Assembly (NCBI GenBank): GCA_949715645.1
Contig: OX454527.1
Coordinates: 82,449,610 to 82,513,609 of the forward strand
Origin: Portevinia maculata
Taxonomy: Eukaryota > Arthropoda > Insecta > Diptera > Syrphidae
Reading direction: 5' to 3'
DNA: 64,000 nucleotides
Shown piece after piece: positions 11,318 through 21,581 of this stretch. Under the pieces are notes generated by a model. The model did no database searches. It had not been told where the DNA came from and saw only the letters and a program-made list of their open reading frames with translations. The translations under genes were made by a program, and so were the position numbers. Position 1 is the first letter of the stretch. Each line of letters begins with the position of its first letter.

Positions 11318-11663
11318 GTAACATCCTCTTAGTTTATAAGTTAGATTAAGTTAGCTAGGGCGTTTCTGGGAGAGGCCGGGCTCGTCAACTTGTGGTAGTG
11401 CTTCCGGGAGAAGATTGAGGCTGTAAGGCTTCAGTTAGCTCAGGGTAGCGCGTGTGCACGTTGACGATTGCCAGGCGCTCGGAAAGCAATTGGGATTTTG
11501 ACCACTTGTTGCGCAAGGCAACGAGTGCTCAGAATCATAATTATAGTTAGAATATGTTAGGTAGTTTAAGTAAGTATAATAGGTAGTTCAAACTACCATA
11601 AAAAATATAAAATCTTAATAATGATACCGAGTTTTAATTGATTTTCTCGACGAATACATATAT

Positions 11664-11697
11664 CGTCGCTTTCACGGCAAAGTGACATAAGTCGAAA
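11664..11697 (+). repeat. Left terminal inverted repeat of the Sola-like element
   Basis: 34 bp, identical over its whole length to the inverted copy at 15452-15485. It includes GGCAAAGTGACA, a variant of the subterminal motif GGCAAAACGACA found further inside. Confidence 0.9.
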
Positions 11698-11934
11698 ATG
11701 TATGATTTTCAGAAGAGACGTGTAAAGTTTTACGTCACACTAAAAAATTGTTTTCTTGTTAAATAAAAACAATATACAAAATTCGTTTACATGCAATTGA
11801 AGTATTTTTCTTCCTCTTCCAGGTAGCATATAAAGTTTTAAAAAAAAGACAATATTTAAAAAAAATCCTTCGGACTTACGACGTTTTGCGAAAAATCTTA
11901 TATTTTTTTAGGTGTTTGTTTTCTTATTAAATGT

Positions 11935-11957
11935 TGCAAAAGTGTCGTTTTGCACTG
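11935..11957. promoter_or_regulatory. Subterminal motif, left side of the Sola-like element
   Basis: GCAAAAGTGTCGTTTTGCAC matches the pair at 15009-15043 in core. With the variant in the terminal repeat it may be a transposase binding site, by analogy with subterminal repeats of other DNA transposons. Function is inferred only. Confidence 0.35.
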
Positions 11958-12232
11958 AAATAAAATTATTTAAATTAAAATTCAAACAATATTACTAAAC
12001 AGCATATTTATTGATTCATATTATTTACGTGGAACATAAAAATACCTCTTCTGAGAATAGGTGACAAAAAATAAATAAAAAATAATTAAAACTATTAATA
12101 TAAATAAACATTGGCACTTCAGTTTGATGAAAAGTTAAAAAGGAACTTAAAAAAATCCATTGATATACATAGATAGACTAGCTAACCCGTTAATGTTAGA
12201 TATTTAGAAAAAAGTGACAGCACATTTAACTT

Positions 12233-14545
12233 TTAGTAACTTTTAAGTCCTTCATAAAAATCTTTATAGAAATGTGGGATTTGGTATTTTTGAAAAAGCT
12301 TTAGAAGACCTTCCTTCTTCTTGGATGAAATTCCGCCAGCAGTATTCGGCAACGGTATCAATACTAGATTACAAATTGGCTCCAGTGATCTTGTATTTTT
12401 TCTGATTTGAATTTTTTGGAAAACCTCATCAGAATATGACGTTTTAACAAAAAATTCGCCAGGTGAATTTTTCTGAAATGTCATAATTTTTATATCTTCT
12501 AATTTTAATTTTTGTTTCCTATCATCAATTGAAAAGTTGGATCCCATATTTTCAGACAAGTTCTTGATGTCATAAAACGATGTATGATCCAGCTCATGAA
12601 CATTGTATGGACATCCCGTCTTCTTTGCTGTTCTAATAAGGGTTACGTATTGGTCTGGAGTATATATTGGTGCTGATTTTAGTGATCTTTTTACAGTACG
12701 CTCTATAACCGAATGAGCAGCATCACCCTCATTTTGTGAGTGACCCTTAATGAGGAATTTATGAGCAACACTCCTAAGGTTAGGCAGGACTTGAACAGCA
12801 TACGCATATAGGGAAATCATAAACTTATTTTTCTGCTGTCCACAACAATTATCGCTATAAAATATAACATCGAATTCCATTTTTGCCTTGTCATTCAGTT
12901 TTTGAAGGTACTTGAATACACAGGTGCAGATTTCATTGGCTCCTCTGCCTGATTCTCCTTCGTGCCAAACAAAACAATCAACCTCTTTATTTTTAAGTTC
13001 ACACAAAGTGAAATTGAAAACTTTGAGTTTAGATACGTAATAAAAAGTTCCGGAATCACCTCTGGGACACTGGAGTACAGCCTGAAGATCATACACTGCA
13101 ACAAATAATGAATCTCTTATAGACTGTTTGTCACGGTTTTTTTCTTGTCTCGATAATGCTTTTTCTTCCAAGTGCTTGTCATATTTCTCTTGTAAACTTG
13201 TTTTGTCTTCAGCGTTCTCATATGCAACGCAATCTTCGCACTGGTCCTTCTTTGGGGTATGGAAAGATATGTTGTAATCATTCTTGAATATTCGATAGTA
13301 TGACGAATAACTCGCATATGAAACGCCCATCTCTTTGCATTGATCAACATAGTTACTGTATAGTCCGGAAACTGTGTTACCTCCTTCGATATACTCTCGT
13401 GTTGAGCTCGATCTGCAAAAATGGCTTGGCATGCGTGGAATTAAGTCGATGTGCTGCTTCACTCTTTTTTCGCTCTCAATATCAAGCTTATTATATGGCG
13501 TGTGCTTGCCTCTTTTATCGATGTCAACCATGTTTGTAATATTTAAGTCTTTCTTTGCGAGTACCGTCCTAATAGGTCTTTCATTTATTCCTAGAGTTGA
13601 CATGAAAAAGACTTTGCATACCCTTATGCGAGTGTTTTCGATAGTAAAATAAAATGCATTGTTATAACCTCGTGGTTTCCTCTTAGACGACTGTTCGAAA
13701 TCTCGGATATACCTATATTTAGGCCTGATTTCGTTGATAGACCCAGCAAGAAAATTTCTTTGCTTATTGGTACATCCCAAAGCCCAGTATCTTTTAAAAA
13801 CATTAATTCTGTTTTCTTGACTCACCTTGGAAGAACATTGCAGTTGACAATTGCAAACTGGGCCAATTTGTCGGTCAGGTATGATCTTCTTATTTTTGGA
13901 AGAAGATACGTAGGACAGTCCTAAACTTCGCAAGGTTTTAGCTTTAGTTCTTTTCCATTCAGCCCTTTTTTTCTTACGATGACCAATTTCTTCTTCATCC
14001 TTTTCAGAAGTTGGTATATCTTCGAGGTTGCAAGGTAAAAGAAAAGTCGGGTCTTTGTCGACATCATCGGAAGAAAAATCTTCACCTGAAGATGACACCT
14101 CATCTATGGAAGATTCAGGATTTTCAAAGACCTTATTGGATGGCTCAATATCCTTTGTACCACAAGGTTGAAGTCCGAGATTTGTTAAAGCACTGGATCC
14201 AGCTTCAAGAACACTTGGCCGAGTAGATGCAGGTTTCGGTAGGATATGAGTACTTGCAGAAGAATCTTTGTACGTGTTTTTCCTTTCGCCAAAGTCGTTC
14301 TCAAATCGCACTGGAGATTCTCCATGTGAAGACGATGACTCATCCGAGGAAGATTCAGAAGAATCAATAACCTTTTTGGAGGGAAAACCTTCTTTTCTAT
14401 CATAAGGTCGAAGCTCGTGATAAGTCAAACCACTGGGTCCAGGTTCTGTATTGATTAGCTGACTAGATGCGGATTCAACTCGGTGAATGTTATTAAAATA
14501 TTCGATGTTGATGTTTTGCTTTTCGCTTTCCACAGTAGTATCATT
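12233..14545 (-). CDS. Sola-like transposase, main (3') exon
   Basis: About 770 codons open without a stop, ending in TAA at 12233-12235. Residues 1-200 are acidic and Ser-rich (SSESSSDESSSSHGESP), with a basic patch after them. A Cys-rich segment follows (GPVCNCQLQCSSK near residue 225; KDQCEDCVAYE near 434). The catalytic-like core has VAVYDLQAVLQCPRGDSG (about 480), WHEGESGRGANEI, IFYSDNCCGQQKNKFM (about 558) and GHSQNEGDAAHSVIERT (about 600). The ordered acidic residues in these boxes suit a DDD/E transposase. The frame has no ATG at its start: it opens at GTG, and a splice acceptor (TTTTCATAG) sits directly upstream at 14546, so this is an internal or last exon. The family name is my recognition, not a search result. 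Confidence 0.75.
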   Translation of the reverse strand, partial: NDTTVESEKQNINIEYFNNIHRVESASSQLINTEPGPSGLTYHELRPYDRKEGFPSKKVIDSSESSSDESSSSHGESPVRFENDFGERKNTYKDSSASTHILPKPASTRPSVLEAGSSALTNLGLQPCGTKDIEPSNKVFENPESSIDEVSSSGEDFSSDDVDKDPTFLLPCNLEDIPTSEKDEEEIGHRKKKRAEWKRTKAKTLRSLGLSYVSSSKNKKIIPDRQIGPVCNCQLQCSSKVSQENRINVFKRYWALGCTNKQRNFLAGSINEIRPKYRYIRDFEQSSKRKPRGYNNAFYFTIENTRIRVCKVFFMSTLGINERPIRTVLAKKDLNITNMVDIDKRGKHTPYNKLDIESEKRVKQHIDLIPRMPSHFCRSSSTREYIEGGNTVSGLYSNYVDQCKEMGVSYASYSSYYRIFKNDYNISFHTPKKDQCEDCVAYENAEDKTSLQEKYDKHLEEKALSRQEKNRDKQSIRDSLFVAVYDLQAVLQCPRGDSGTFYYVSKLKVFNFTLCELKNKEVDCFVWHEGESGRGANEICTCVFKYLQKLNDKAKMEFDVIFYSDNCCGQQKNKFMISLYAYAVQVLPNLRSVAHKFLIKGHSQNEGDAAHSVIERTVKRSLKSAPIYTPDQYVTLIRTAKKTGCPYNVHELDHTSFYDIKNLSENMGSNFSIDDRKQKLKLEDIKIMTFQKNSPGEFFVKTSYSDEVFQKIQIRKNTRSLEPICNLVLIPLPNTAGGISSKKKEGLLKLFQKYQIPHFYKDFYEGLKSY

Positions 14546-14607
14546 CTATGAAAAATTATTCTCAGTAGAATTATTTTCTTAAAGCTACATGAATGTTCAT
14601 TACTTAC

Positions 14608-14722
14608 TTTTGACTTTTGAGGCAGCCTGATATTTAGAGGATCTTCTTGAAGATCATGGGAAACGTTGCCTTTGGAATTTCTTGCCAAATTGACAAGTAA
14701 TTCGGATCGACTAAGAGTAGCT
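14608..14722 (-). CDS. Predicted upstream exon of the Sola-like transposase
   Basis: Minus-strand reading gives ATLSRSELLVNLARNSKG and ends RLPQKSK at 14608, followed by a GTAAGT donor (14607-14602). A TTTTCATAG acceptor ends at 14546, giving a 62-nt intron, a usual size for flies. Splicing joins KSK in frame to NDTTVESEKQN of the main exon. Upstream, a TTTTATAG sequence (about 14723-14730) could be another acceptor; the frame stays open further up but has no ATG before a TGA near 14815. The start codon must therefore lie in a further exon that I could not find. Confidence 0.5.
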
Positions 14723-15008
14723 CTATAAAATATGAAGCGATATGAGAGATTTAGATAATATCTATAATAATAATAATCCTCATTAGTTAAGTTTGGTAGG
14801 TATGATGACTTTCAACAAACAAAACTGACGCTTTTGCGCTTTTGAGCCAATAAAAACAATAAAAAACAGAGGCATTATTTTTCAGGAAAATCGCCGCAAA
14901 TGAAAAAAAGACTCCGATTTTTCCACGAAGTTGATAAAACTTCGACATAAACAAGAAATGTCAGTATGCTGGTTAAAAATTTAATAACAAGCATTGCTGG
15001 TATTGAGT

Positions 15009-15043
15009 GGCAAAACGACAGAACTCAAAAGTGTCGTTTTGCC
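15009..15043. promoter_or_regulatory. Inverted pair of subterminal motifs, right side of the Sola-like element
   Basis: GGCAAAACGACA (15009-15020) and its exact inverse TGTCGTTTTGCC (15032-15043) are separated by 11 bases. Either paired transposase sites or a small hairpin; the core also occurs at the left end. Confidence 0.45.
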
Positions 15044-15451
15044 ATAAAAAAAAAAATCCAAAATTTAGAAGCAAAATGTCATTATTCAAAAAGCGTCAGT
15101 TCTACTGATTTTTTTAATGTGAAACTTTGCATATTTTTGTGTGGATAAATAATGCATATAGAAAAATGTCGAAATGGCACAAGAATCTTACCTGTTTTTT
15201 TTTTTGTGTATCTTGACATTTTTGGAAATACGCCGTTTTGATAAAACAAACACAACCACTCGCGACAAAGGTAAACGCACAACTAAAAAAATAGCATTAA
15301 CGCACAAAAAATTGCAGGATTGTTAGTAGGAAATCCAAACGACACTTTTCACAACGTGGAAAGTAGAAGAAGTACAATTAAGCCAATTAGGCAGAAAAAA
15401 CAAATATTTTTTTGCGGTCATTTCTGTATACTTAACTCAAAAATGACAAAT

Positions 15452-15485
15452 TTCGACTTATGTCACTTTGCCGTGAAAGCGACGA
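15452..15485 (-). repeat. Right terminal inverted repeat of the Sola-like element
   Basis: 34 bp, perfect inverted match to 11664-11697. Sequence inside the repeat differs between the two ends after GTCGAAA, so the repeat ends sharply there. Confidence 0.9.
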
Positions 15486-15489
15486 TATG

Positions 15490-15692
15490 TAAGATTAGTT
15501 TGTAAATAGTTTTTAGGCCGAAAGGCAATAATTATAAGATATAGTTAAGTTTAGGGCGTCCGCATAAGGACCAATAAATAAGAATAAGTATCCTGTTAAT
15601 TTTAAGTTAGATTTAATCATTTTTGTCTAGTACGTAAGTTGATATTCAGTAACAATTAAAAAATGAATTTAAAAGTAAAGTAAAAGTAAAAG
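15490..15692 (+). repeat. LINE 3' tail, copy 1 of 2
   Basis: Matches 33905-34085 along its length: AATTATAAG, then AGTTAA, CCGCATAAG, TTAATTTTAA, TTTTTGTCTRGTAYGTAAG and GATATTCA, ending GAATTTAAAAGT. This copy ends in AAAGTAAAAGTAAAAGTAA, an imperfect short tandem tail typical of LINE 3' ends. No coding part of that LINE is attached here. Confidence 0.6.
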
Positions 15693-16049
15693 TAATCGCT
15701 GCTCGACAGATCACCGCAATTAAACGACGTTTGGCGCGGTTAGTACGTAGATGGATGACCGTTTGAGAACAACCGCGTGTCGTTGTTTTTTTCAATGTGT
15801 AAACATTTTTGCTCTCGTTGATGTGTAAATATATTTTTTTTTAATTTTTTCTAGCGCCTAAGTTGGAAATGTCTAGCGTCACCATCATCGTCAGATCTCG
15901 TCAGATTTCATCATCGTCAGATTTCGTCATCGTCAGATTTTCATTACCACTTGAGTTAATCGCTGCTCGACAGATCACCGAAATTAAACGTCGTTTGGCG
16001 CGGTTAGTACGTAGATGAATGACCGTTTGAGAACAACCGCGTGTCGTTG
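15693..16049 (+). repeat. Tandem 5S-rRNA-derived repeat units (two heads, 264-bp period)
   Basis: Heads at 15693-15785 and about 15942-16049 both read CGCTGCTCGACAGATCACCG, then AATTAAACG, then GGCGCGGTTAGTACGTAGAT, then GACCGTTTGAGAACAACCGC and GTGTCGTTG. This follows the order of the 5S rRNA sequence (the A-box to C-box region and the 3' end), with differences. The first head is followed by a T-run, a tail with GCTCTCGTTGATGTGTAAAT, and short CGTCAGATTTCATCAT-type repeats, and then the second head. Corresponding points (15697 and 15961) are 264 bp apart. The second ends in a long T-run, a Pol III-like terminator. Decayed 5S copies or a 5S-headed SINE are the two readings. Confidence 0.75.
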
Positions 16050-18374
16050 TTTTTTTTTTTTTTTTATTAATTATGTATGTTCAATTTTAGAGATTATTAT
16101 GTCGTTACGAAAGTGTTTCGAAAATTGTGTGGAAGTAGATTTGTTTTGAATAATTGAGGTGGTATAGCTTGTAATTTGTTGTACATCAGTTGAAGGTATG
16201 AGGAAAAATATCGATTTGTACTTCGGTAACCGATGGCCGATTTAAGAATGTCACTTAAACGACAATCGATGCTATATTTTCCCGGTACATCGACACACTT
16301 GAGTCGACGGTGTACGTCTCCTACTTCAGCTTTCACAAACCAATTATTTGTTCGGTCAAACATTAAATAAATTTTGTCGTTGACATTAAATATATATCAT
16401 GGTTTTATTTCAATACAATACCCAAATCTCTTGTTTATCAAAACCACAACCTCTGTGATATTTCCACATGCAACACTGACGAGCCTACATGTTTACACAT
16501 CAACTATACCGTGAGTGCAGCGTGGCTCACACCTTTTTTTCTATTTTTTTAAAACTCAAGTTTGAAAGTAATTTTTTCATAAATTTTTTTATAGATATGA
16601 CTTGATATATAAATAGAATAAGTTCAGGGAATTTGGAGTAGGCCGCCGGTAATGTGTTCAGTGGTTTCTGTCATAACTCTTTTGTGTGAGTGTAGGACTA
16701 GAAGAATATTCATAGGTCCGTTTCCGTTTGCGTACTTTACGCGTAGAAAAATAAGAACTGTCAAATCTCCAAAATTTCTCCATTTCCAAGAAAAGTAGGC
16801 GAACGCTTTTGCGTCAAAGTTTGGCTTGAAAACAAGCAACCACAGTTGTTTTTGCTGGACAACTGTCATTTGACAGTTTTCATATTTTTACCAGCTGAAA
16901 TTCTGTGTGAAGGAAAATGAATACAAGTGCATTTTTCTTTCGTTTATCTTTTCACCATTTGCTCAGCGAACGTGTTTGTGTAGTTTCGTACGACGAAAGT
17001 TTATATAAATTTATCTTTGCATATTAGTACGCGAACGGACCTCATGCTACTGTGGAAAACCAAACCTTATCCTGTCTTTTCCCCTTAAGCCTTCGTTCTT
17101 GCGATTTTTGTGTTTGGCGTTTTCGGTGTGGTCGACTAATTTTTAGAGTTGAGAAAAACAAGTAAATTGTATAGAAGATTAGCTGCATTTCATTGCTTGT
17201 TTTATTTTTCTGAGGCTTTATATAGTGCAATTTCCATATTTCAGGTGAGTTTTACGGTTATAGTTACTATTTATTTGTAACTATTTTTTTTTTTTTAAAC
17301 ACTATCTTTTCGGCTAATGCGGAGGCAGAAGCGAGTTAAGTGGAGTAGTTCAAAACAGTAGCAGCCTGTTTTTTTAGAGGACTCATACTAATCGTATCTT
17401 TACAGAACGATCTCGAAAATGACAAAACCCTTGATTTCACTCAGAAATAAAGAAATGTTTCTTTATATTTGTTTATTTTTGTTTTTTTTACGTTAAGCTA
17501 ATTGTTTCTGTTGGTTTTAAATATATTTTTTTTTCCTTTTTATTAAATTTTTAGAAAATTACATCCCCCGCCCAAGTACCAATACGTTGCGATAATTTGA
17601 AGTAATGTCTGAAAACGTCTTCAAGTAATGTACTTGTACATATGTACCTCTTCTTGAAAAAGTTGGATAAACAAATTCTGTACCTCCAAATTTTAGAATA
17701 TGTTGTTAATTACGATTTTTGTTTTCGGACCAAATACAATAACTTACCCATTGCTGGGAAGTTAATAAGAGCGCCAAATTTGTTTTTCATTTTGCCTTTA
17801 TTTTTGATTCTTATGGCTTAGACTTTACTTTAAGGACACCAACTCAAAATAAAAATAAAAATATTGTTAAGGACCATAAATAACCCCCGAAAAATGGCGT
17901 TTTTTTCTTGTTAGTTTGGGAGCATTTTGAGAATTCGATTGTTGGAGGTAAAACTTCCATGCGAATGTCACTTTGTAAACTGGTTTTCACTAGGGCAAAT
18001 GAATTCAATTTGTTGTAAATTTCCATTCGATTTAAAATTACCTTATTAACATACAGATTCACATTTCGAAATGAGGTAAAATCTACAAATTTTGCAGGAA
18101 TTGACGCTGCAAAGGAGTTGAAACAAAATTGTACGTCCCTAAATTGAAAACAATAGGGCACTTCGCGAAGCTATCTCTTTCTGAAGTGCAGAGTCTCTTT
18201 CTTAAACGTCAAAACTTATGTAATTGTGTGCTACAATTTCAGTAATTTGCAGAAACCCTACGGAAAAATCATTGCGATTGTATATTTAACTGAAAACAAA
18301 AACCATAGTAGAGTTTAAACTCTCAAATTATAGACGAAAACCGTGAAACCGTCTGTTAAAAAAAATAACAATAA
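16050..18374. other. Unassigned spacer
   Basis: Short frames only (at most about 105 codons, for example minus 16097-16363 and 17844-18161), none with a motif I recognise. AT-rich with several T-runs. I found no transposon ends or RNA gene here. Confidence 0.45.
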
Positions 18375-19232
18375 ACATAGGGACGGGCTACAGTCCGCTT
18401 GGGCGAACTGTTGAATACCCTATTCTTATTCCTATCCCTCATAAGTGGGCGTGACAAAAGTCTAAGTATGGTTGAATTGTTAAGAACGCTCTACATATTT
18501 TGTTATATAACATTTAAAGGATTTTATCAAAAAAAACGCTCCCTAGCTCAAACTTGGGTGTTTCAATAAAATTATTTTATTTAATTGTGGACGTGTCCGT
18601 AGGCGGATTTAAAAAAAATTAACACATGAGCATAAAGGGCCCCTAGAGAGTATATATTATAAATTTCAGCTCCCTAGCTCACTTTGAATTTTCAAAAAAA
18701 AAAATAATAATAATAATTGTGGGCGTGTCAGTGGGCGGATTTTGAAAATATTTACACATGAGCATAAAGAGCCCCTAGAGAGTATATATTATAAATTTCA
18801 GCTCCCTAGCTTCAACCTTGGATTTTCAAAAAAAATGTTTTATTTATTTGTGGGCGTGTCAGTGGGCGGATTTTGAAAAAATTGGATCCCGAGCAGTTTT
18901 AGGAGTCATAGATCATATATAAAAAATTCGATTTTTTCCAAAATTTTGTTTTTTTGAGTTTGTGGGCGTGTCTGTGGGCGGATTTCAAAAATTCGTAAAC
19001 TTGATTATTTCGGGACCCTAGAGAGTATATGTTTAAAATTTCAGCTCTCTAGGTCCAGTTTAAAGGCCTAATTTTTGCCGACGGACGGACGGACGGACGG
19101 ACGGACATGGGTAGATCAACATTACTATCGATGCTGATCATAAATATAGTAACTTTCAGGGGTCTACGGGCAATATTAAGGTATGTCACAAACTATGCGT
19201 CAAAATTAATATACCCCTAGAATAGGGTATAA
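18375..19232 (+). mobile_element. mini-me-like repeat, copy A
   Basis: Begins ACATAGGGACGGGCTACAGT and ends with the palindrome-like CCCCTAGAATAGGGTATA. The body is a run of diverged ~125-bp units, each with TTTCAGCTCCCTAGCTCAAA-like and GTGGGCGTGTCAGTGGGCGG-like parts. Near the end lies a (GACG)n microsatellite (19081-19107) followed by ACATGG and GATGCTGATCATAAATATAG. The (GTCY)n next to a conserved core is the hallmark of the dipteran mini-me elements. No protein is encoded. Confidence 0.7.
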
Positions 19233-19304
19233 AAACAGTCAAAATGTTGACCAAAGGGCTTGTGTAGCTCTTGATGCAGCAGTTTACAGGCATTTTTGGT
19301 CTTG

Positions 19305-20243
19305 TTTATACCCTATTCTAAGGGTATATTAATTTTGACGCATAGTTTGTAACATACCTTAATATTGCCCGTAGACCCCTAAAAGTTACTATATTTATGA
19401 TCAGCATCGATAGTAATGTCGATCTAGCCATGTCCGTCCGTCCGTCCGTCCGTCCGTCCGTCCGTCCGTCTGTAGCCAAAAATTAGGCCTTTAAACTGGA
19501 CCTAGAGAGCTGAAATTTTAACCATATACTCTCTATGGTCCCGAAATAATCAAGTTTACGAATTTTTGAAATCCGCCCACAGACACGCCCACAAACTCAA
19601 AATAACCAAATTTCGGAAAAAATCGAATTTTGAGCTAGAAAGCTGAAATTTTTTATATATGATCTATGACTCCTAAAACTGCTCGGGATAAAAAAATTTT
19701 AAAATCCGCCCACTGACACGCCCACAAATAAATAAAATAATTTGTTTATACCCTATTCTAAGGGTATATTAATTTTTGAAAATCCAAAGTTTCAGCTAGG
19801 GAGCTGAAATTTATAGTATATACTCTCTATGGGGCCTTTATGCTCATGTGTAAATATTTTCAAAATCCGCCCACTGACACGCCCACAATTAATTTTTTTT
19901 TTTTTTTTTAAATTCAAAGTTTGAGCAGGGAGCTGAAATTTATAATATATACTCTCTAGGGGCCCTTTATTCTCATGTGTTAATTTTTTTTAAATCCGCC
20001 TACTGACACGCCCACAATTAAATAAAACAATTTTATTGAAACACCCAGGTTTGAGCTAGGGAGCGTTTTTTTTTTTTTTGATAAAATCCTTTAAATGTTA
20101 TATAACAAAATACTCGTATGTAGAGCGTTCTTAACAATTCAACCATACTTAGACTTTTGTCACGCCCACTTATGAGGGATAGGAATAAGAATAGGGTATC
20201 CAACAGTTCGCCCAAGCGGACTGTAGCCCGCCCCTATGTTTTT
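19305..20243 (-). mobile_element. mini-me-like repeat, copy B (inverted partner of A)
   Basis: Same element as copy A in the opposite orientation, 72 bp away, so the two could form a long hairpin. The (TCCG)n tract (19431-19470) is longer than in copy A. A second copy of the terminal sequence TTTATACCCTATTCTAAGGG appears inside it at about 19742-19775, joined directly to body sequence, so this copy is composite or was re-inserted into. Confidence 0.7.
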
Positions 20244-21580
20244 ATATAGTTTTATTATTAATTAGCTATTTTTGTTAATTTGTATTTAGTAATAAAATCT
20301 ATGCGTAGAAAATTGTTCAACTTGATTTGTTTCCAAACAAAAATATTTGTTTGCCACAACAACTCCTTGTTAATAATGGATTTTTATTTTTGTTATAATT
20401 CGCTTTATTATAAGCTTTGTATGAAATATTTGTGCAAAACTCGTCTCCCGCCATAAAAATTCCACCGATTTGTTCATTCAATTAATTAAGACGATGTTTC
20501 TTTTTTTTCATTTGACTCTGTCGGCTCCTTTGCTGAGCTCTGGGATCCCCATAAATCAAACTGCCTGACCAAATTTTAAAGTTCAATTTGCAAGGAACAA
20601 AAATATTAAGTTACATTTTAGTGCCTTTGCTAAATAATATTTGCATTCTATTACCAATTCAAAGCGAATATTCGTTGCATATTTGCATAATTTGCAGATC
20701 TCTATTTAATTTATCGTCAAACATTGTTCATGGCGGTTAGATTTCGAATGCGCATATTGCAGATTTGCTTGGAACAATTTGTTTGGTTTCGACGACATTT
20801 TGTTTTAAATATGGACAAGCTAGTTGCGTAAAGATTTTTATTTATTCGTAGAACGTATGTTATACCGAAACTAATATGTTTGTTAAAGATTTTTGGTAAG
20901 AAAACCAAAGGAATCTGCGCGGACAGAAACACTATCGGCAGCCGCTACAATCCAAACGACCAAAGACGATCCGAAACCTACATCTGCCTTACATCCGCAT
21001 TAAAGGAAAAATAAGCAAAAAATCATCTTACAGCTGATAAAACTTAGACTTTGCATTTTTAAGTGAATTGACGACTGAATTTGTTTGGAAACCTTATATT
21101 TGATATTTGATACTTTTTCAATGGGTCGTCTTCCTCGGAAACGGCTTCCCAAAATCTTCAATGTACTCCTCTTTGAAATTGTAAATCATAGCATTCCTGC
21201 CTCGGTTTTCGCATTGGTTTCCTAAATGCCTTAAAAATACAAATTTGCAAGCTGTCAAACAAATGCGCAAATTGAAATGAAAATAATTTTTCAGCGAATT
21301 TCCAAATTATACCACTTCGACGCTAATGAAAAAGAAGTTTAACAAATAGCCGTTATATTTTTAAATCTTAAATAAATTACATACATCTCAAGTTAATTGT
21401 CTTAACTTTCTTTCCTCTGTTGTTGTTGCTACGCTTTAGGTTTAATGAATTTATTATATTCCTAATGGAAAGGCAATCATGACTGCGTTGTACCATATGT
21501 TTTTTTTTTTTAAATCTGCTTCTGTTTTTCCTGATGTACCTACATACTTCACCTTTTTAAATAAATTTACTCCAAGCATT
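20244..21580. other. Unassigned AT-rich spacer
   Basis: No frame above 72 codons and no recognisable motif, repeat end or RNA gene. Confidence 0.45.
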
Positions 21581-21581
21581 T

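Larger units (their letters stand above)
5932..11631 (+). mobile_element. Jockey-type LINE, nearly full length but frameshifted
   Basis: Contains a 5' UTR, gag-like ORF1 with zinc knuckles, ORF2 with AP-type endonuclease and reverse transcriptase, and a 3' UTR ending in an A-rich run and ATGATACCGAG. The 3' boundary is supported by a second copy at 32.4-33.28 kb that ends at the matching ATGACGCCGAG and then continues into unrelated sequence. The 5' boundary rests on where homology to the 5S-derived repeat stops. I could not find a convincing target duplication. At least five frameshifts or stops make this copy non-autonomous. Confidence 0.85.
11660..15489 (-). mobile_element. Sola-like DNA transposon with perfect terminal inverted repeats
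   Basis: The 34 bases from 11664 (CGTCGCTTTCACGGCAAAGT...) are identical to the reverse complement of 15452-15485, and both ends are bordered outside by ATAT (11660-11663, 15486-15489). ATAT is its own reverse complement, so it may be a 4-bp target duplication or part of the repeat. A 4-bp duplication suits the Sola superfamily. Inside is one long minus-strand transposase gene and non-coding ends with related GGCAAAACGACA-type motifs. Perfect ends and an open long frame suggest a young insertion, younger than the frameshifted LINE beside it. Confidence 0.82.

Noticed and set aside
11600..11660. Target duplication of the Jockey-type LINE (TTAAT...CTCGAC on both sides)
   Set aside because: The resemblance between 5915-5931 and 11634-11652 is weak and needs gaps.
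16097..16363. 88-codon minus-strand frame as a host exon
   Set aside because: It starts with ATG and is open, but no splice sites or recognisable residues support it; not enough to call.
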